This document shows positions 21,826 to 29,266 of a stretch of DNA of 48,386 bases, in pieces (the stretch's first letter is position 1; every line of letters starts with the position of its first letter). Source of the DNA: Bacteroidaceae bacterium (lineage in GTDB: Bacteria > Bacteroidota > Bacteroidia > Bacteroidales > Bacteroidaceae); assembly GCA_024401305.1 (NCBI GenBank), contig JAKSLI010000021.1, positions 1 to 48,386 of the forward strand, written 5' to 3'. The position numbers and the translations under genes were made by a program. The notes under the pieces were generated by a model. It ran no database searches. It was given only the letters and a program-made list of their open reading frames with translations, and was not told the DNA's origin.

Positions 21826-24435
21826 TTAATAGTTATTATGGTTGGCTTTCTTCTGTGGGGCTGCGAGCTTTTCAACGTCATAGCCCATGCGCTCCATTTC
21901 GATAGAAGCCCAGATGAAAGGACCTACACCCTTGGCATCGTTGTCACGGATTGGTTCGCTCATGTAATACTCGAAAGAGCCGTCGCGCTTTGGATTGCTC
22001 TCAGGACCAAGACCTGAAACGGAGCAGCAGTTTGTGAGCGAGATTGTCTTGTCTTCGTTAATCTTGATGAACTCGTTGATGATGCCCTTGTATGCCTTAA
22101 GACCTGCCTGCTTGAGATCCTCGCCGATGAAACCGTTGCGAGCAGCCTTGAGCAAGCAATAAGCGAACATACAAGAAGCTGTTGACTCGAGGTAGTTTCT
22201 AGGATCCTTCACATCAAGGACATCATACCATACGCCAGTCTTTGCGTCCTGATACTTGACTGTCTGAGTAAGAACCTTCACGAGGAGGTCGATAACCTTC
22301 TGACGACCAGCATAATCCTCTGGCATAGCGTCAACGATCTCAGTGAGAGCCATTGCATACCAACCCTGAGCGCGAGCCCAAGTGTGCTGAGAAAGACCTG
22401 TTTCCTTGTCTGCCCAGAAGATAGACTTCTTAGAATCCCAAGCGTGTTTCCAGAGACCTGTCTGCTCGTCGAAAGTGTATTGGTCGGTAGTGAGAACCTG
22501 CTTTACAGCGTCGTCGTAAATCTTCTGTGCCTTCTTAGCAGGGAGGTAAGTCTTAGCGTAGTTGCAATAGAATGGAAGTCCCATGAAGATACCGTCAAGC
22601 CATACCTGGTTAGCATAGATAGCCTTGTGGAACCAAACGCCCTGCTTTGTGCGAGGCTGTTTCTGGAGCTGTGACCAAAGGATGTCGCAAGCCTTCTTGT
22701 TCTTTGCCTCTGGGTAGAGCTGCTCCATGCGGAGGATATACTTACCAGTACGGATCTGGTCGAGGTTGTAGTCTTCTATCTTGTAAGTCTTGATAGTACC
22801 GTCCTCTTCAATCATCTCCTTAGCATATTCGTGGAGATAGTTGATGATAGCCTCGTTCTTTGGGTTGTTCTTATACTCAAGATAAGTGTTGAGCATACCT
22901 TCCATCTCAATACCCATCACATAGCTCCACTTTGGCTTCTTTGCGAAGTCGAGCATGTAAGGATGGTTCACGCGAGTCATCTCAGAATATGTCATCCACT
23001 CGCTGTAGTGAGGGTATGTAGGCTTGTCAAGGATAACCTTTCCGTTGATCTTGAGACAATCGTAGTTGAAATCGCGCATCTGACCAGTCTTATATATAGG
23101 AGAATCTGTTACGCCATCAAACTTACAGTTCTTCAAGTTCACATTATATACATTGCAAACATCCTGAAGACCAACTGCCATCACGCCATACTTTGACTTC
23201 TTGCAAGTCACGTTCTCCATATAGACGTTGCGAACTGTTGGTGGGTAATCGCGGCAGCAGAGTTCCTTTGGTTCGTAGTCAAGGTTGATCTTGAGGACAG
23301 CTTCCTTACACTGACCAACCTTCACGTTACGGAAGTAGATGTTCTCGATGATACCGCCACGGCAAGGGTTAGTCTTGATACGAAGAACGCGGTCGAGGTT
23401 TGGTGAGTCCATCTCACAGTTCTCCACATAGAGGTTCTGGTAACCGCCTGAGATCTCAGAGCCGATTACAACGCCACCGTGACCGTCCTTGAACTTACAG
23501 TTGCGAACGATGAAGTTCTTTGAAGGGATGTTCCAGAGACGACCGTCAGCATTACGTCCTGACTTGATGGCGATACAGTCGTCGCCTGTTTGGAATGTAC
23601 AGCCTTCAATGAGCACATTCTCGCATGACTCTGGGTCGCAGCCGTCGCCGTTAGGGCCGTCGTTGATGACAGTCACGTTGCGAACAGTGATATTCTTTGA
23701 GAGAAGTGGGTGCATTACCCAGAAAGGAGAGTCGAGCATTGTCACGCCCTCGATAAGAATGCCATTACACTTGTAGAGGTTAACAAGCTGTGGACGAAGG
23801 CCTTTGCCCTTTCCGAAGATACGCTCGTTCATGTCAACACCGTCTTCTGCCATCTTGAGGAGAGCTGGACGACCGTCAGGATTTGACTGACATTCCTCGC
23901 CTTTCCAAACCTCGCTGCCATGCTTCTTGCCTGACATTGACCACCAGCCTTCCTTTGTTGCACCACCGTGGATTGTACCTTCACCAGTGATACCGATGTT
24001 ATCCTGCTCGTAAGCATAGATACATGGCTGATAGTTCCAGCAGTCGAGACCTTCCCAACGAGTGAGGACATTAGGATAAAGCTCTGGCTGGAAGACGAAC
24101 TTCAGCACAGCGTCCTTCTCGATAACGAGGTTAACGCCAGCCATAAGAGTGATTGCACCTGTCTGCCATTCGCCAGCAGGAACGATAACCTTACCGCCAC
24201 CCTTCTTTGAGCAGTCGGCAATAGCCTTGTTTATAGCTTTCTGGTTCTTTGCAGCAGTGGCATTGATTTTTGCACCATACTTTGTAATGTTGTACTCTTT
24301 CGCAGCAAATACAGGTTGGCTGATACTTGCCTCCAAGGCCTTGTAGTCCTGGTCCCAGATCTTGCTCTGGGCGAAAGAAGGAATTGCCACGAGTGCCATC
24401 AATAGCACGATAAGGGTAGTCTTTAAGTTTTTCAT
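21826..24435 (-). CDS. secreted GH28 polygalacturonase fused to GH105 unsaturated galacturonyl hydrolase
   Basis: 869 residues with a signal peptide (MKNLKTTLIVLLMALVAIPSFAQ). Residues ~45-470 form a GH28 beta-helix with the catalytic motifs NGDGCDPE, GDDCIAIKSG, GHGGVVIGSE and RIKT. Residues ~520-850 form a GH105 (YteR/YesR-like) alpha/alpha barrel, with GVWFHKAIYANQVWLDGIFMG, HTWARAQGWYAMAL and SGLGPESNPKRDGSFEYYMSEP. GH28 hydrolyses galacturonan and GH105 removes the 4,5-unsaturated uronic end left by lyases such as the PL1 encoded next, so one polypeptide joins two steps. The two activities are usually on separate proteins. Confidence 0.88.
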   Translation of the reverse strand: MKNLKTTLIVLLMALVAIPSFAQSKIWDQDYKALEASISQPVFAAKEYNITKYGAKINATAAKNQKAINKAIADCSKKGGGKVIVPAGEWQTGAITLMAGVNLVIEKDAVLKFVFQPELYPNVLTRWEGLDCWNYQPCIYAYEQDNIGITGEGTIHGGATKEGWWSMSGKKHGSEVWKGEECQSNPDGRPALLKMAEDGVDMNERIFGKGKGLRPQLVNLYKCNGILIEGVTMLDSPFWVMHPLLSKNITVRNVTVINDGPNGDGCDPESCENVLIEGCTFQTGDDCIAIKSGRNADGRLWNIPSKNFIVRNCKFKDGHGGVVIGSEISGGYQNLYVENCEMDSPNLDRVLRIKTNPCRGGIIENIYFRNVKVGQCKEAVLKINLDYEPKELCCRDYPPTVRNVYMENVTCKKSKYGVMAVGLQDVCNVYNVNLKNCKFDGVTDSPIYKTGQMRDFNYDCLKINGKVILDKPTYPHYSEWMTYSEMTRVNHPYMLDFAKKPKWSYVMGIEMEGMLNTYLEYKNNPKNEAIINYLHEYAKEMIEEDGTIKTYKIEDYNLDQIRTGKYILRMEQLYPEAKNKKACDILWSQLQKQPRTKQGVWFHKAIYANQVWLDGIFMGLPFYCNYAKTYLPAKKAQKIYDDAVKQVLTTDQYTFDEQTGLWKHAWDSKKSIFWADKETGLSQHTWARAQGWYAMALTEIVDAMPEDYAGRQKVIDLLVKVLTQTVKYQDAKTGVWYDVLDVKDPRNYLESTASCMFAYCLLKAARNGFIGEDLKQAGLKAYKGIINEFIKINEDKTISLTNCCSVSGLGPESNPKRDGSFEYYMSEPIRDNDAKGVGPFIWASIEMERMGYDVEKLAAPQKKANHNNY

Positions 24436-24482
24436 CCGTTAGTTATATTTTAATTGTTTGGGTTGCATATACATTTCAGCTA

Positions 24483-24512
24483 CAAAATTATATAAATCTA
24501 TATAAATAATGT
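24483..24512 (-). promoter_or_regulatory. promoter candidate of the GH28-GH105 gene
   Basis: The minus strand has TAATTTTG (24490-24483), about 50 nt before the ATG. The -33 element is not at the usual distance; a TTTTGACA lies about 24 nt upstream. Confidence 0.45.
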
Positions 24513-24574
24513 GTCAAAAGCATCCGAAATAGCAATTAGACTTGATATGACCGACTATTTCCTTCTTTTAACGC

Positions 24575-24605
24575 TTGGATATTTGCGGGAAAAATCGTAA
24601 TTTTG
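24575..24605 (+). promoter_or_regulatory. promoter of birA
   Basis: TTGG at 24575-24578, 19 nt, then TAATTTTG at 24598-24605. The -7 box ends 9 nt before the ATG at 24615, so the leader is only a few bases long. Confidence 0.65.
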
Positions 24606-24614
24606 CTTCTGATT

Positions 24615-25406
24615 ATGAGCGAAGTGAACTACATACTGCTGCCCGAAACGGCATCTACGAACACATACGCCAAGGAGAATATCAAGGATTATTCTCACGG
24701 TTATTCCGTGGTTTACACCTTGAACCAGACGGCAGGTCGTGGCATGGACGGAAACTATTGGGAAGCGGAAGGCGGAAAGAACATATCGTTCTCCATCATT
24801 TGCCACCCGAGAATGGTGAAGCCTGCCGAGCAGTTTGTGCTTTCAATGGCAATAGCAGTGGATATAGTGAATGTTCTTCAGAAGCTTTATCCAGAAGAAA
24901 AGGACAATTTCCGGGTGAAATGGCCTAACGACATCTACTGGAACGACAAGAAACTCGGCGGCATTCTCATCGAAAACACGCTGAAAGGCTATCGCATGGA
25001 CAGTTGCATAATCGGTATTGGCATCAATGTCAACCAGGAATTCTTCAAGTCGGATGCGCCGAACCCTACCTCACTAAAGCAGATTACGCACCGCGAGTCA
25101 GACCCGATAGAGCTCATGGAACTCATTGCCCAGCGATTCCTGAAGACATTGCAAGTGATTAAGCTGCTTGAAGATACCGACAATTATTCGCTCAATGTAA
25201 AGTACGAAAGCATTCGCGACAACTATCATCGCTTGCTCTATCGTTACGACAAAGAACTTCACACCTTCCAGGAAGGCGACAAACTCTTCGAGGCAAAGAT
25301 TCGCAAAGTGCAAAACGACGGCAGACTGACACTCGTAAATGCCAACGGCGAAGAAAAAGACTATTGGCTGAAGGAAGTGAAGTTTATCATTGACAACCAT
25401 CGATAA
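24615..25406 (+). CDS. birA: biotin-[acetyl-CoA-carboxylase] ligase
   Basis: 263 residues from ATG 24615; an upstream TTG at 24603 lies inside the promoter box and is rejected. ILLPETASTNTYAKE, TAGRGMDGNYWEAEGGKNISFS and KWPNDIYWNDKKLGGILIE are the conserved biotin-binding and ATP-binding loops. There is no N-terminal DNA-binding domain, so this is a group I ligase that biotinylates carboxylases without acting as repressor. The stop codon lies in the first unit of a 10-bp repeat array. Confidence 0.92.
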   Translation: MSEVNYILLPETASTNTYAKENIKDYSHGYSVVYTLNQTAGRGMDGNYWEAEGGKNISFSIICHPRMVKPAEQFVLSMAIAVDIVNVLQKLYPEEKDNFRVKWPNDIYWNDKKLGGILIENTLKGYRMDSCIIGIGINVNQEFFKSDAPNPTSLKQITHRESDPIELMELIAQRFLKTLQVIKLLEDTDNYSLNVKYESIRDNYHRLLYRYDKELHTFQEGDKLFEAKIRKVQNDGRLTLVNANGEEKDYWLKEVKFIIDNHR

Positions 25407-25464
25407 CTATCGATAACCCTCGATAATCTCGACAATCCTCGAGAACCATCGAGAACCATCGACA
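25396..25464. repeat. 10-bp tandem array (ACCATCGATA type) through the birA stop
   Basis: Seven consecutive units resembling ACCATCGATA (six of 10 bp, one of 9), diverging gradually to ACCATCGAGA and ACCATCGACA. The first unit contains the birA stop. Confidence 0.8.
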
Positions 25465-25467
25465 ATC

Positions 25468-25495
25468 CATAAATCATAAATCGAAAATCATAAAT
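25468..25495. repeat. heptamer array (CATAAAT type) before slyD
   Basis: CATAAAT, CATAAAT, CGAAAAT, CATAAAT, ending 8 bp before the slyD ATG. It directly follows the 10-bp array. Confidence 0.85.
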
Positions 25496-25502
25496 CCCCA
25501 CT

Positions 25503-26099
25503 ATGGCAAACAAATTCATTGCAGCTGCTTACAAGCTGTACACTACAGACAATACAACTCCTGTTGAAGAGGCTACAGAACAGCAGCCTTTCGTATTCAT
25601 CTCAGGTCTCGGCATGGCTCTCGACGCTTTCGAGAAGAACATCGAGGAACTTCCAACAGGCAAGGCTTTCGATTTCACCATTCCTTGTGACGATGCTTAC
25701 GGAGCACCTGACCAGGAGCGCATCATCGCACTTCCAAGAGGCATCTTCGAGGTTAACGGTCAGTTTGACGACGAGCACATCAAGGTTGATGCTTTCATTC
25801 CAATGAACAACGCTGACGGTCAGCGTCTTATCGGCAAGGTCATTGACATCACAGACGAGAATGTCCTCATGGACTTCAACCATCCATTCGCTGGTAGTGA
25901 TCTTCACTTCGTAGGTCACATCGTAGAAAACCGCGAAGCTTCTGCTGAGGAAGTTGACAAGGCAATCAAGATTCTCAACGGCGAATTCGGCGGCTGTGGT
26001 GGTTCTTGCGGAGGTAACTGCGGCGGCAACTGTGGTGGAAGCTGCGGTGACGGCGGTTGCGGCTCTTGCGGAGACGGAGGCTGTGGCGGCTGCAAATAA
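25503..26099 (+). CDS. slyD: SlyD-like FKBP peptidyl-prolyl isomerase with metal-binding tail
   Basis: 198 residues. The FKBP core (FISGLGMALDAFEKNIEEL, FTIPCDDAYGAPDQ) with an inserted IF chaperone domain fits SlyD. The last ~35 residues are a Cys/Gly tail (GGCGGSCGGNCGG, GDGGCGSCGDGG), the equivalent of the histidine-rich nickel-binding tail in Escherichia coli SlyD, here built mainly of cysteines. It should assist folding in the cytoplasm and may bind metal. A heptamer array begins 2 bp after the stop. Confidence 0.88.
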   Translation: MANKFIAAAYKLYTTDNTTPVEEATEQQPFVFISGLGMALDAFEKNIEELPTGKAFDFTIPCDDAYGAPDQERIIALPRGIFEVNGQFDDEHIKVDAFIPMNNADGQRLIGKVIDITDENVLMDFNHPFAGSDLHFVGHIVENREASAEEVDKAIKILNGEFGGCGGSCGGNCGGNCGGSCGDGGCGSCGDGGCGGCK

Positions 26100-26100
26100 C

Positions 26101-26128
26101 ACTAAACACCAAGCACTAAACACTAAAT
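26101..26128. repeat. heptamer array (ACTAAAC type) after slyD
   Basis: ACTAAAC, ACCAAGC, ACTAAAC, ACTAAAT: four 7-bp units directly before a REP-like hairpin. Confidence 0.85.
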
Positions 26129-26163
26129 AAGCCCCCGTTCCCGAAGTGTCAACTTCGGTCTAT
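26129..26163. repeat. REP-like hairpin before aroC
   Basis: AGCCCCCGTTCCCGAAGTGT followed by CAACTTCGGTC: the stem CCGAAGT/ACTTCGG is preceded by GTTC. It is the inverted relative of 1969-1993. Confidence 0.7.
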
Positions 26164-26181
26164 CCCCAATCTCCCAACACA

Positions 26182-27294
26182 ATGAACACATTCGGACGCA
26201 AATTCACTCTCACAACCTTCGGCGAAAGTCACGGCGAAGCTGTTGGTGGCGTTGTTGACGGTATGCCAGCAGGCGTTGCCATCGACACAGCTTTCATACA
26301 ACAGGAGCTTAACCGTCGTCGCCCGGGACAGAGCAAGATAACAACATCACGCAACGAACCAGACCAGGTGGAAATTCTCAGCGGTGTCTTTGAAGGCAAA
26401 TCCACTGGTACTCCTATCGGTTTCGTAGTACGCAACACAAACCAACATTCGTCTGACTACGACAACATGCGTGAACTTTTCCGCCCTTCTCATGCCGACT
26501 ACACTTACGCCGTGAAATACGGAGTAAGGGATCATCGTGGAGGTGGTCGCACTTCTGCCCGTGTCACAATCAGCCGTTGTGTCGGTGGCGCTTTGGCTAA
26601 GCTTGCCCTCAAGCATCTCGGCATAGACATCACTGCCTACACTTCGCAGGTAGGTGACATAAAGGTTGAGAAGAATTACACAGAACTTGACCTTGCCCTC
26701 ACAGAGACAAACGCGGTTCGCTGTCCAGACCTCGACAAGGCTGCACAGATGGAGCAACTCATCACTGAGGTAAAGGCTGACGGCGACACTATCGGCGGTG
26801 TCATCACTTGTGTGATAAAGGGTTGTCCTGTTGGTCTTGGCGAACCAGAGTTCGATAAGCTCAACGCACAGCTCGGCGCAGCAATGCTCGGCATAAACGC
26901 AGTGAAAGGCGTGGAGTTTGGCGACGGTTTCGACTTTGCAAACAAGCGGGGTTCCCAAGTCAACGACATCTTCCTTGCACGCGAAGAAGCTTACGACGCA
27001 GAATCAGACTCTCTCTCTCCTACCCTGCCACTGCCAACAGCAACGAACCATTCCGGCGGTATTCAGGGCGGACTCTCAAATGGTCAGGACATCTATTTCC
27101 GAGTTGCATTCAAACCAGTAGCTACTCTCCTCAAGGAGCAGCAGACCGTAGATCGCAAGGGAGAAAGCACCACACTGAAGGCAAAAGGTCGTCATGACCC
27201 ATGTGTTTTACCTCGTGCAGTACCTATCGTTGAGGCGATGGCAGCAATGACAATCCTTGATGCCTTTTTGCAAAATGAAGGTTGCAAAATATGA
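26182..27294 (+). CDS. aroC: chorismate synthase
   Basis: 370 residues from ATG 26182 ([18 protein letters not shown]); the longer reading from 26146 runs through the REP hairpin. [36 protein letters not shown] and [17 protein letters not shown] are diagnostic. The enzyme converts 5-enolpyruvylshikimate-3-phosphate to chorismate with reduced FMN. Length and motifs are intact. Confidence 0.96.
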   Translation: MNTFGRKFTLTTFGESHGEAVGGVVDGMPAGVAIDTAFIQQELNRRRPGQSKITTSRNEPDQVEILSGVFEGKSTGTPIGFVVRNTNQHSSDYDNMRELFRPSHADYTYAVKYGVRDHRGGGRTSARVTISRCVGGALAKLALKHLGIDITAYTSQVGDIKVEKNYTELDLALTETNAVRCPDLDKAAQMEQLITEVKADGDTIGGVITCVIKGCPVGLGEPEFDKLNAQLGAAMLGINAVKGVEFGDGFDFANKRGSQVNDIFLAREEAYDAESDSLSPTLPLPTATNHSGGIQGGLSNGQDIYFRVAFKPVATLLKEQQTVDRKGESTTLKAKGRHDPCVLPRAVPIVEAMAAMTILDAFLQNEGCKI

Positions 27295-27383
27295 GGTTAT
27301 CGGCGAAAAAAGTACAAGCGTGTTTTTTGTGTGCGATAACACAAAAAAAGTTAATCACTTGACATAAAATATTTGCAAAAAGT

Positions 27384-27414
27384 TTTGCAGAAAAGAGAAA
27401 ACTTACTAACTTTG
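27384..27414 (+). promoter_or_regulatory. consensus promoter of an orphan small RNA
   Basis: TTTG at 27384-27387, exactly 19 nt, then TAACTTTG at 27407-27414. No coding frame follows on this strand before the terminator. Confidence 0.75.
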
Positions 27415-27419
27415 CAGTG

Positions 27420-27523
27420 TGAAAGACAAGGTTGTGAAACTAATCTTCTCACATTAGATAAAGTCTAGTTTAGTTTTTGTGTTGGTAGAGAGCGGCTGTA
27501 AAAGTCGCTCTCTTTACTTTTTA
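27420..27523 (+). ncRNA. candidate small RNA between aroC and the purine permease
   Basis: About 100 nt from the predicted start to a Rho-independent terminator (AGAGAGCG against CGCTCTCT, 27487-27513, followed by TTTACTTTTTAT). A TGTGA/TCACA hairpin lies in the 5' half (27434-27454). There is no ORF. The neighbouring permease gene is on the opposite strand, so this is not its leader; the terminator may serve both. Function is unknown. Confidence 0.6.
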
Positions 27524-27531
27524 TATACTAA

Positions 27532-28821
27532 CTACAAGAATGCGTATTTCAGTACGAAGAGTATGGCAAGGATATATGAGCCGATATTCACCTCTTTCCA
27601 TTTTCCTGCACACACATTAAGCAACACGTATGTTATCATTCCCATGAGTATGCCATCAGAGATACTGTAAGTGAGTGGCATCAAGGCTATGCAAACGAAG
27701 CAAGGAATTGCTGTCAGATAGTCAGTGAAGTCTATCTGTCGGATATCAGCCATCATCATTACGCCCACAAGTACAAGGGCTGGTGAGGTAGCCTCTGATG
27801 GGATGGAAAGGAATATAGGTGCGAGGAAGAGGGCAAGAGCGAAGCAAACGGCAGAGGTGAGGGATGTAAGTCCGCTGCGACCACCAACATTCACGCCCGA
27901 AGCACTCTCAACATAAGTGGTAACGGTAGAGGTGCCAAGGACAGCTCCAAGCGTTGTACCGATAGCATCTGCCATGAAAGCCTTCTTAAGACCTGGGATG
28001 TTTCCGTCCTTGTCTGCCATTCCTGCGCGTGTACTCACACCGATGAGCGTACCGATAGTGTCAAACATATCGATGAAGAGGAAGGTAAGTACGCATATAA
28101 GCATATCAACGGAAAGGATGCTTCCCCACTCAAATTGGCAGAACACAGGGGCTAAGCTTGGTGGTGTACTTACCACAGCAGTAAAGTTCGTAACACCAAG
28201 TGGTATGCCAACAATAGTCGTTGCCAGGATACCAATGAGCAATGCTCCCGTAACATTGCGAACGAGCAGTACGGCAGAGATTATTATGCCCATGCAAGCC
28301 AGCAGGACTGATGGCGATTGAAGATTACCGAGCGTTACGAAAGTGGCATCGCTTGCAGCCACAATGCCTGCATTCTTCAAGCCGATGAAGGCGATGAAGA
28401 GTCCGATACCCGGCGATATTGAACGGCGCAGGATGAGCGGCATGGAGTCAACAATCTTCTGTCGGAGTCCTGTTATCGTGAGCAGGATGAAGATGACTCC
28501 TTCAAGGAATACGGCTGTCAGTGCAAACTGCCAACTATACCCCATTGCAAGAACGATGGTAAAGGCGAAGAACGCGTTGAGTCCCATACCCGGAGCAAGC
28601 ACAAACGGAAGTTTCGCATAAACAGCCATCACGAGAGTGCCTACGATAGCAGAGACAACTGTAGCAGTGAACACAGCACCCTTGTCCATACCTGTATTGC
28701 CAAGGATGTCAGGATTCACGGCAAGGATGTAAGCCATTGTAAGGAAGGTGGTTAAGCCTCCCATGAGTTCCTTTTTGATAGTCATGGTTTCCTTGTCGAA
28801 ACCAAAGATTTTTTGTAGCAT
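27532..28821 (-). CDS. NCS2-family purine (guanine/hypoxanthine) permease
   Basis: 429 residues, multi-spanning. GGLTTFLTMAYILAVNPDIL, GMGLNAFFAFTIVLAMGYSW and FIDMFDTIGTLIGVSTRAGM are the conserved helices of the AzgA/PbuG-like NCS2 branch, which import guanine, hypoxanthine or adenine with protons. GTSTVTTYVESASGVNVGGRSGLT is the second conserved block. The gene is monocistronic. Confidence 0.9.
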   Translation of the reverse strand: MLQKIFGFDKETMTIKKELMGGLTTFLTMAYILAVNPDILGNTGMDKGAVFTATVVSAIVGTLVMAVYAKLPFVLAPGMGLNAFFAFTIVLAMGYSWQFALTAVFLEGVIFILLTITGLRQKIVDSMPLILRRSISPGIGLFIAFIGLKNAGIVAASDATFVTLGNLQSPSVLLACMGIIISAVLLVRNVTGALLIGILATTIVGIPLGVTNFTAVVSTPPSLAPVFCQFEWGSILSVDMLICVLTFLFIDMFDTIGTLIGVSTRAGMADKDGNIPGLKKAFMADAIGTTLGAVLGTSTVTTYVESASGVNVGGRSGLTSLTSAVCFALALFLAPIFLSIPSEATSPALVLVGVMMMADIRQIDFTDYLTAIPCFVCIALMPLTYSISDGILMGMITYVLLNVCAGKWKEVNIGSYILAILFVLKYAFL

Positions 28822-28858
28822 GATTTTTTATTTGTTTTAGGTAATTATGTTCCAGTTC

Positions 28859-29096
28859 TTACTTGAAAACCCTCTTCATTTCCTTGTCTGAGATGCACTT
28901 GTTGTATATGCGGAAGTCAGAAATCTTGGTCTGGCGAAGATAGTTGTCGCCGTTGAAAGGTGCGCGACCTATCCAATTGAACGCCGGAGCTGTAGTGAAG
29001 ATGTTTGCAGGCTCAGGGAAACCAGACTAGGCTCTTCTGCGCAAAACCGTTGATGGCGAAGAGCGTGAAAAGTAAAGAAAGGAGAAGGTGTTTCAT
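28859..29096 (-). pseudogene. decayed secreted LamG-like protein
   Basis: The minus strand from ATG 29096 begins with a signal peptide (MKHLLLSLLFTLFAINGFAQ) and runs into a stop after WFP. One base shifted, it continues PANIFTTAPAFNWIGRAPFN and then DNYLRQTKISDFRIYNKCIS to a stop at 28859. That second part is the C-terminal strand of a LamG/concanavalin-like domain. Most of the original gene is missing between the two ends and the junction is frameshifted. It is probably a lost enzyme of the arabinan locus. Confidence 0.7.
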
Positions 29097-29111
29097 GCTA
29101 AGGGGGAAGGG

Positions 29112-29146
29112 TTAATAGTTTAAAGTTTAAGGTTTAAGGTTTAAAG
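29112..29146. repeat. heptamer array (TTTAAGG type)
   Basis: TTAATAG, TTTAAAG, TTTAAGG, TTTAAGG, TTTAAAG, then more irregular TTTAAAGG copies to about 29175. Confidence 0.8.
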
Positions 29147-29192
29147 GGCGTTGAAGGGTTTAAAGGTTTAAAGGGTGCTTAAAGGATAAAAA

Positions 29193-29227
29193 GGGTAAAG
29201 GCTCCGTTCGGTTGATAGCCTTTACCC
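29193..29227 (-). terminator. terminator of the GH51 gene
   Basis: On the minus strand GGGTAAAGGCT pairs with AGCCTTTACCC across a 13-base loop, followed by TTTTTATCC. Confidence 0.85.
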
Positions 29228-29228
29228 C

Positions 29229-29250
29229 TTTAGCTTTTAGCCTTTAGCCT
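29229..29250. repeat. heptamer array (TTTAGCC type) before the GH51 stop
   Basis: TTTAGCT, TTTAGCC, TTTAGCC: three 7-bp units, the same unit as at 43222-43270 and the reverse complement of the unit at 7348. Confidence 0.8.
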
Positions 29251-29266
29251 CGCGCAAAGCGCGAAC

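Noticed and set aside
25396-25495. CRISPR array or DnaA-box cluster
   Set aside because: The units are 10 and 7 bp with no spacers, and do not match TTATCCACA-type boxes.
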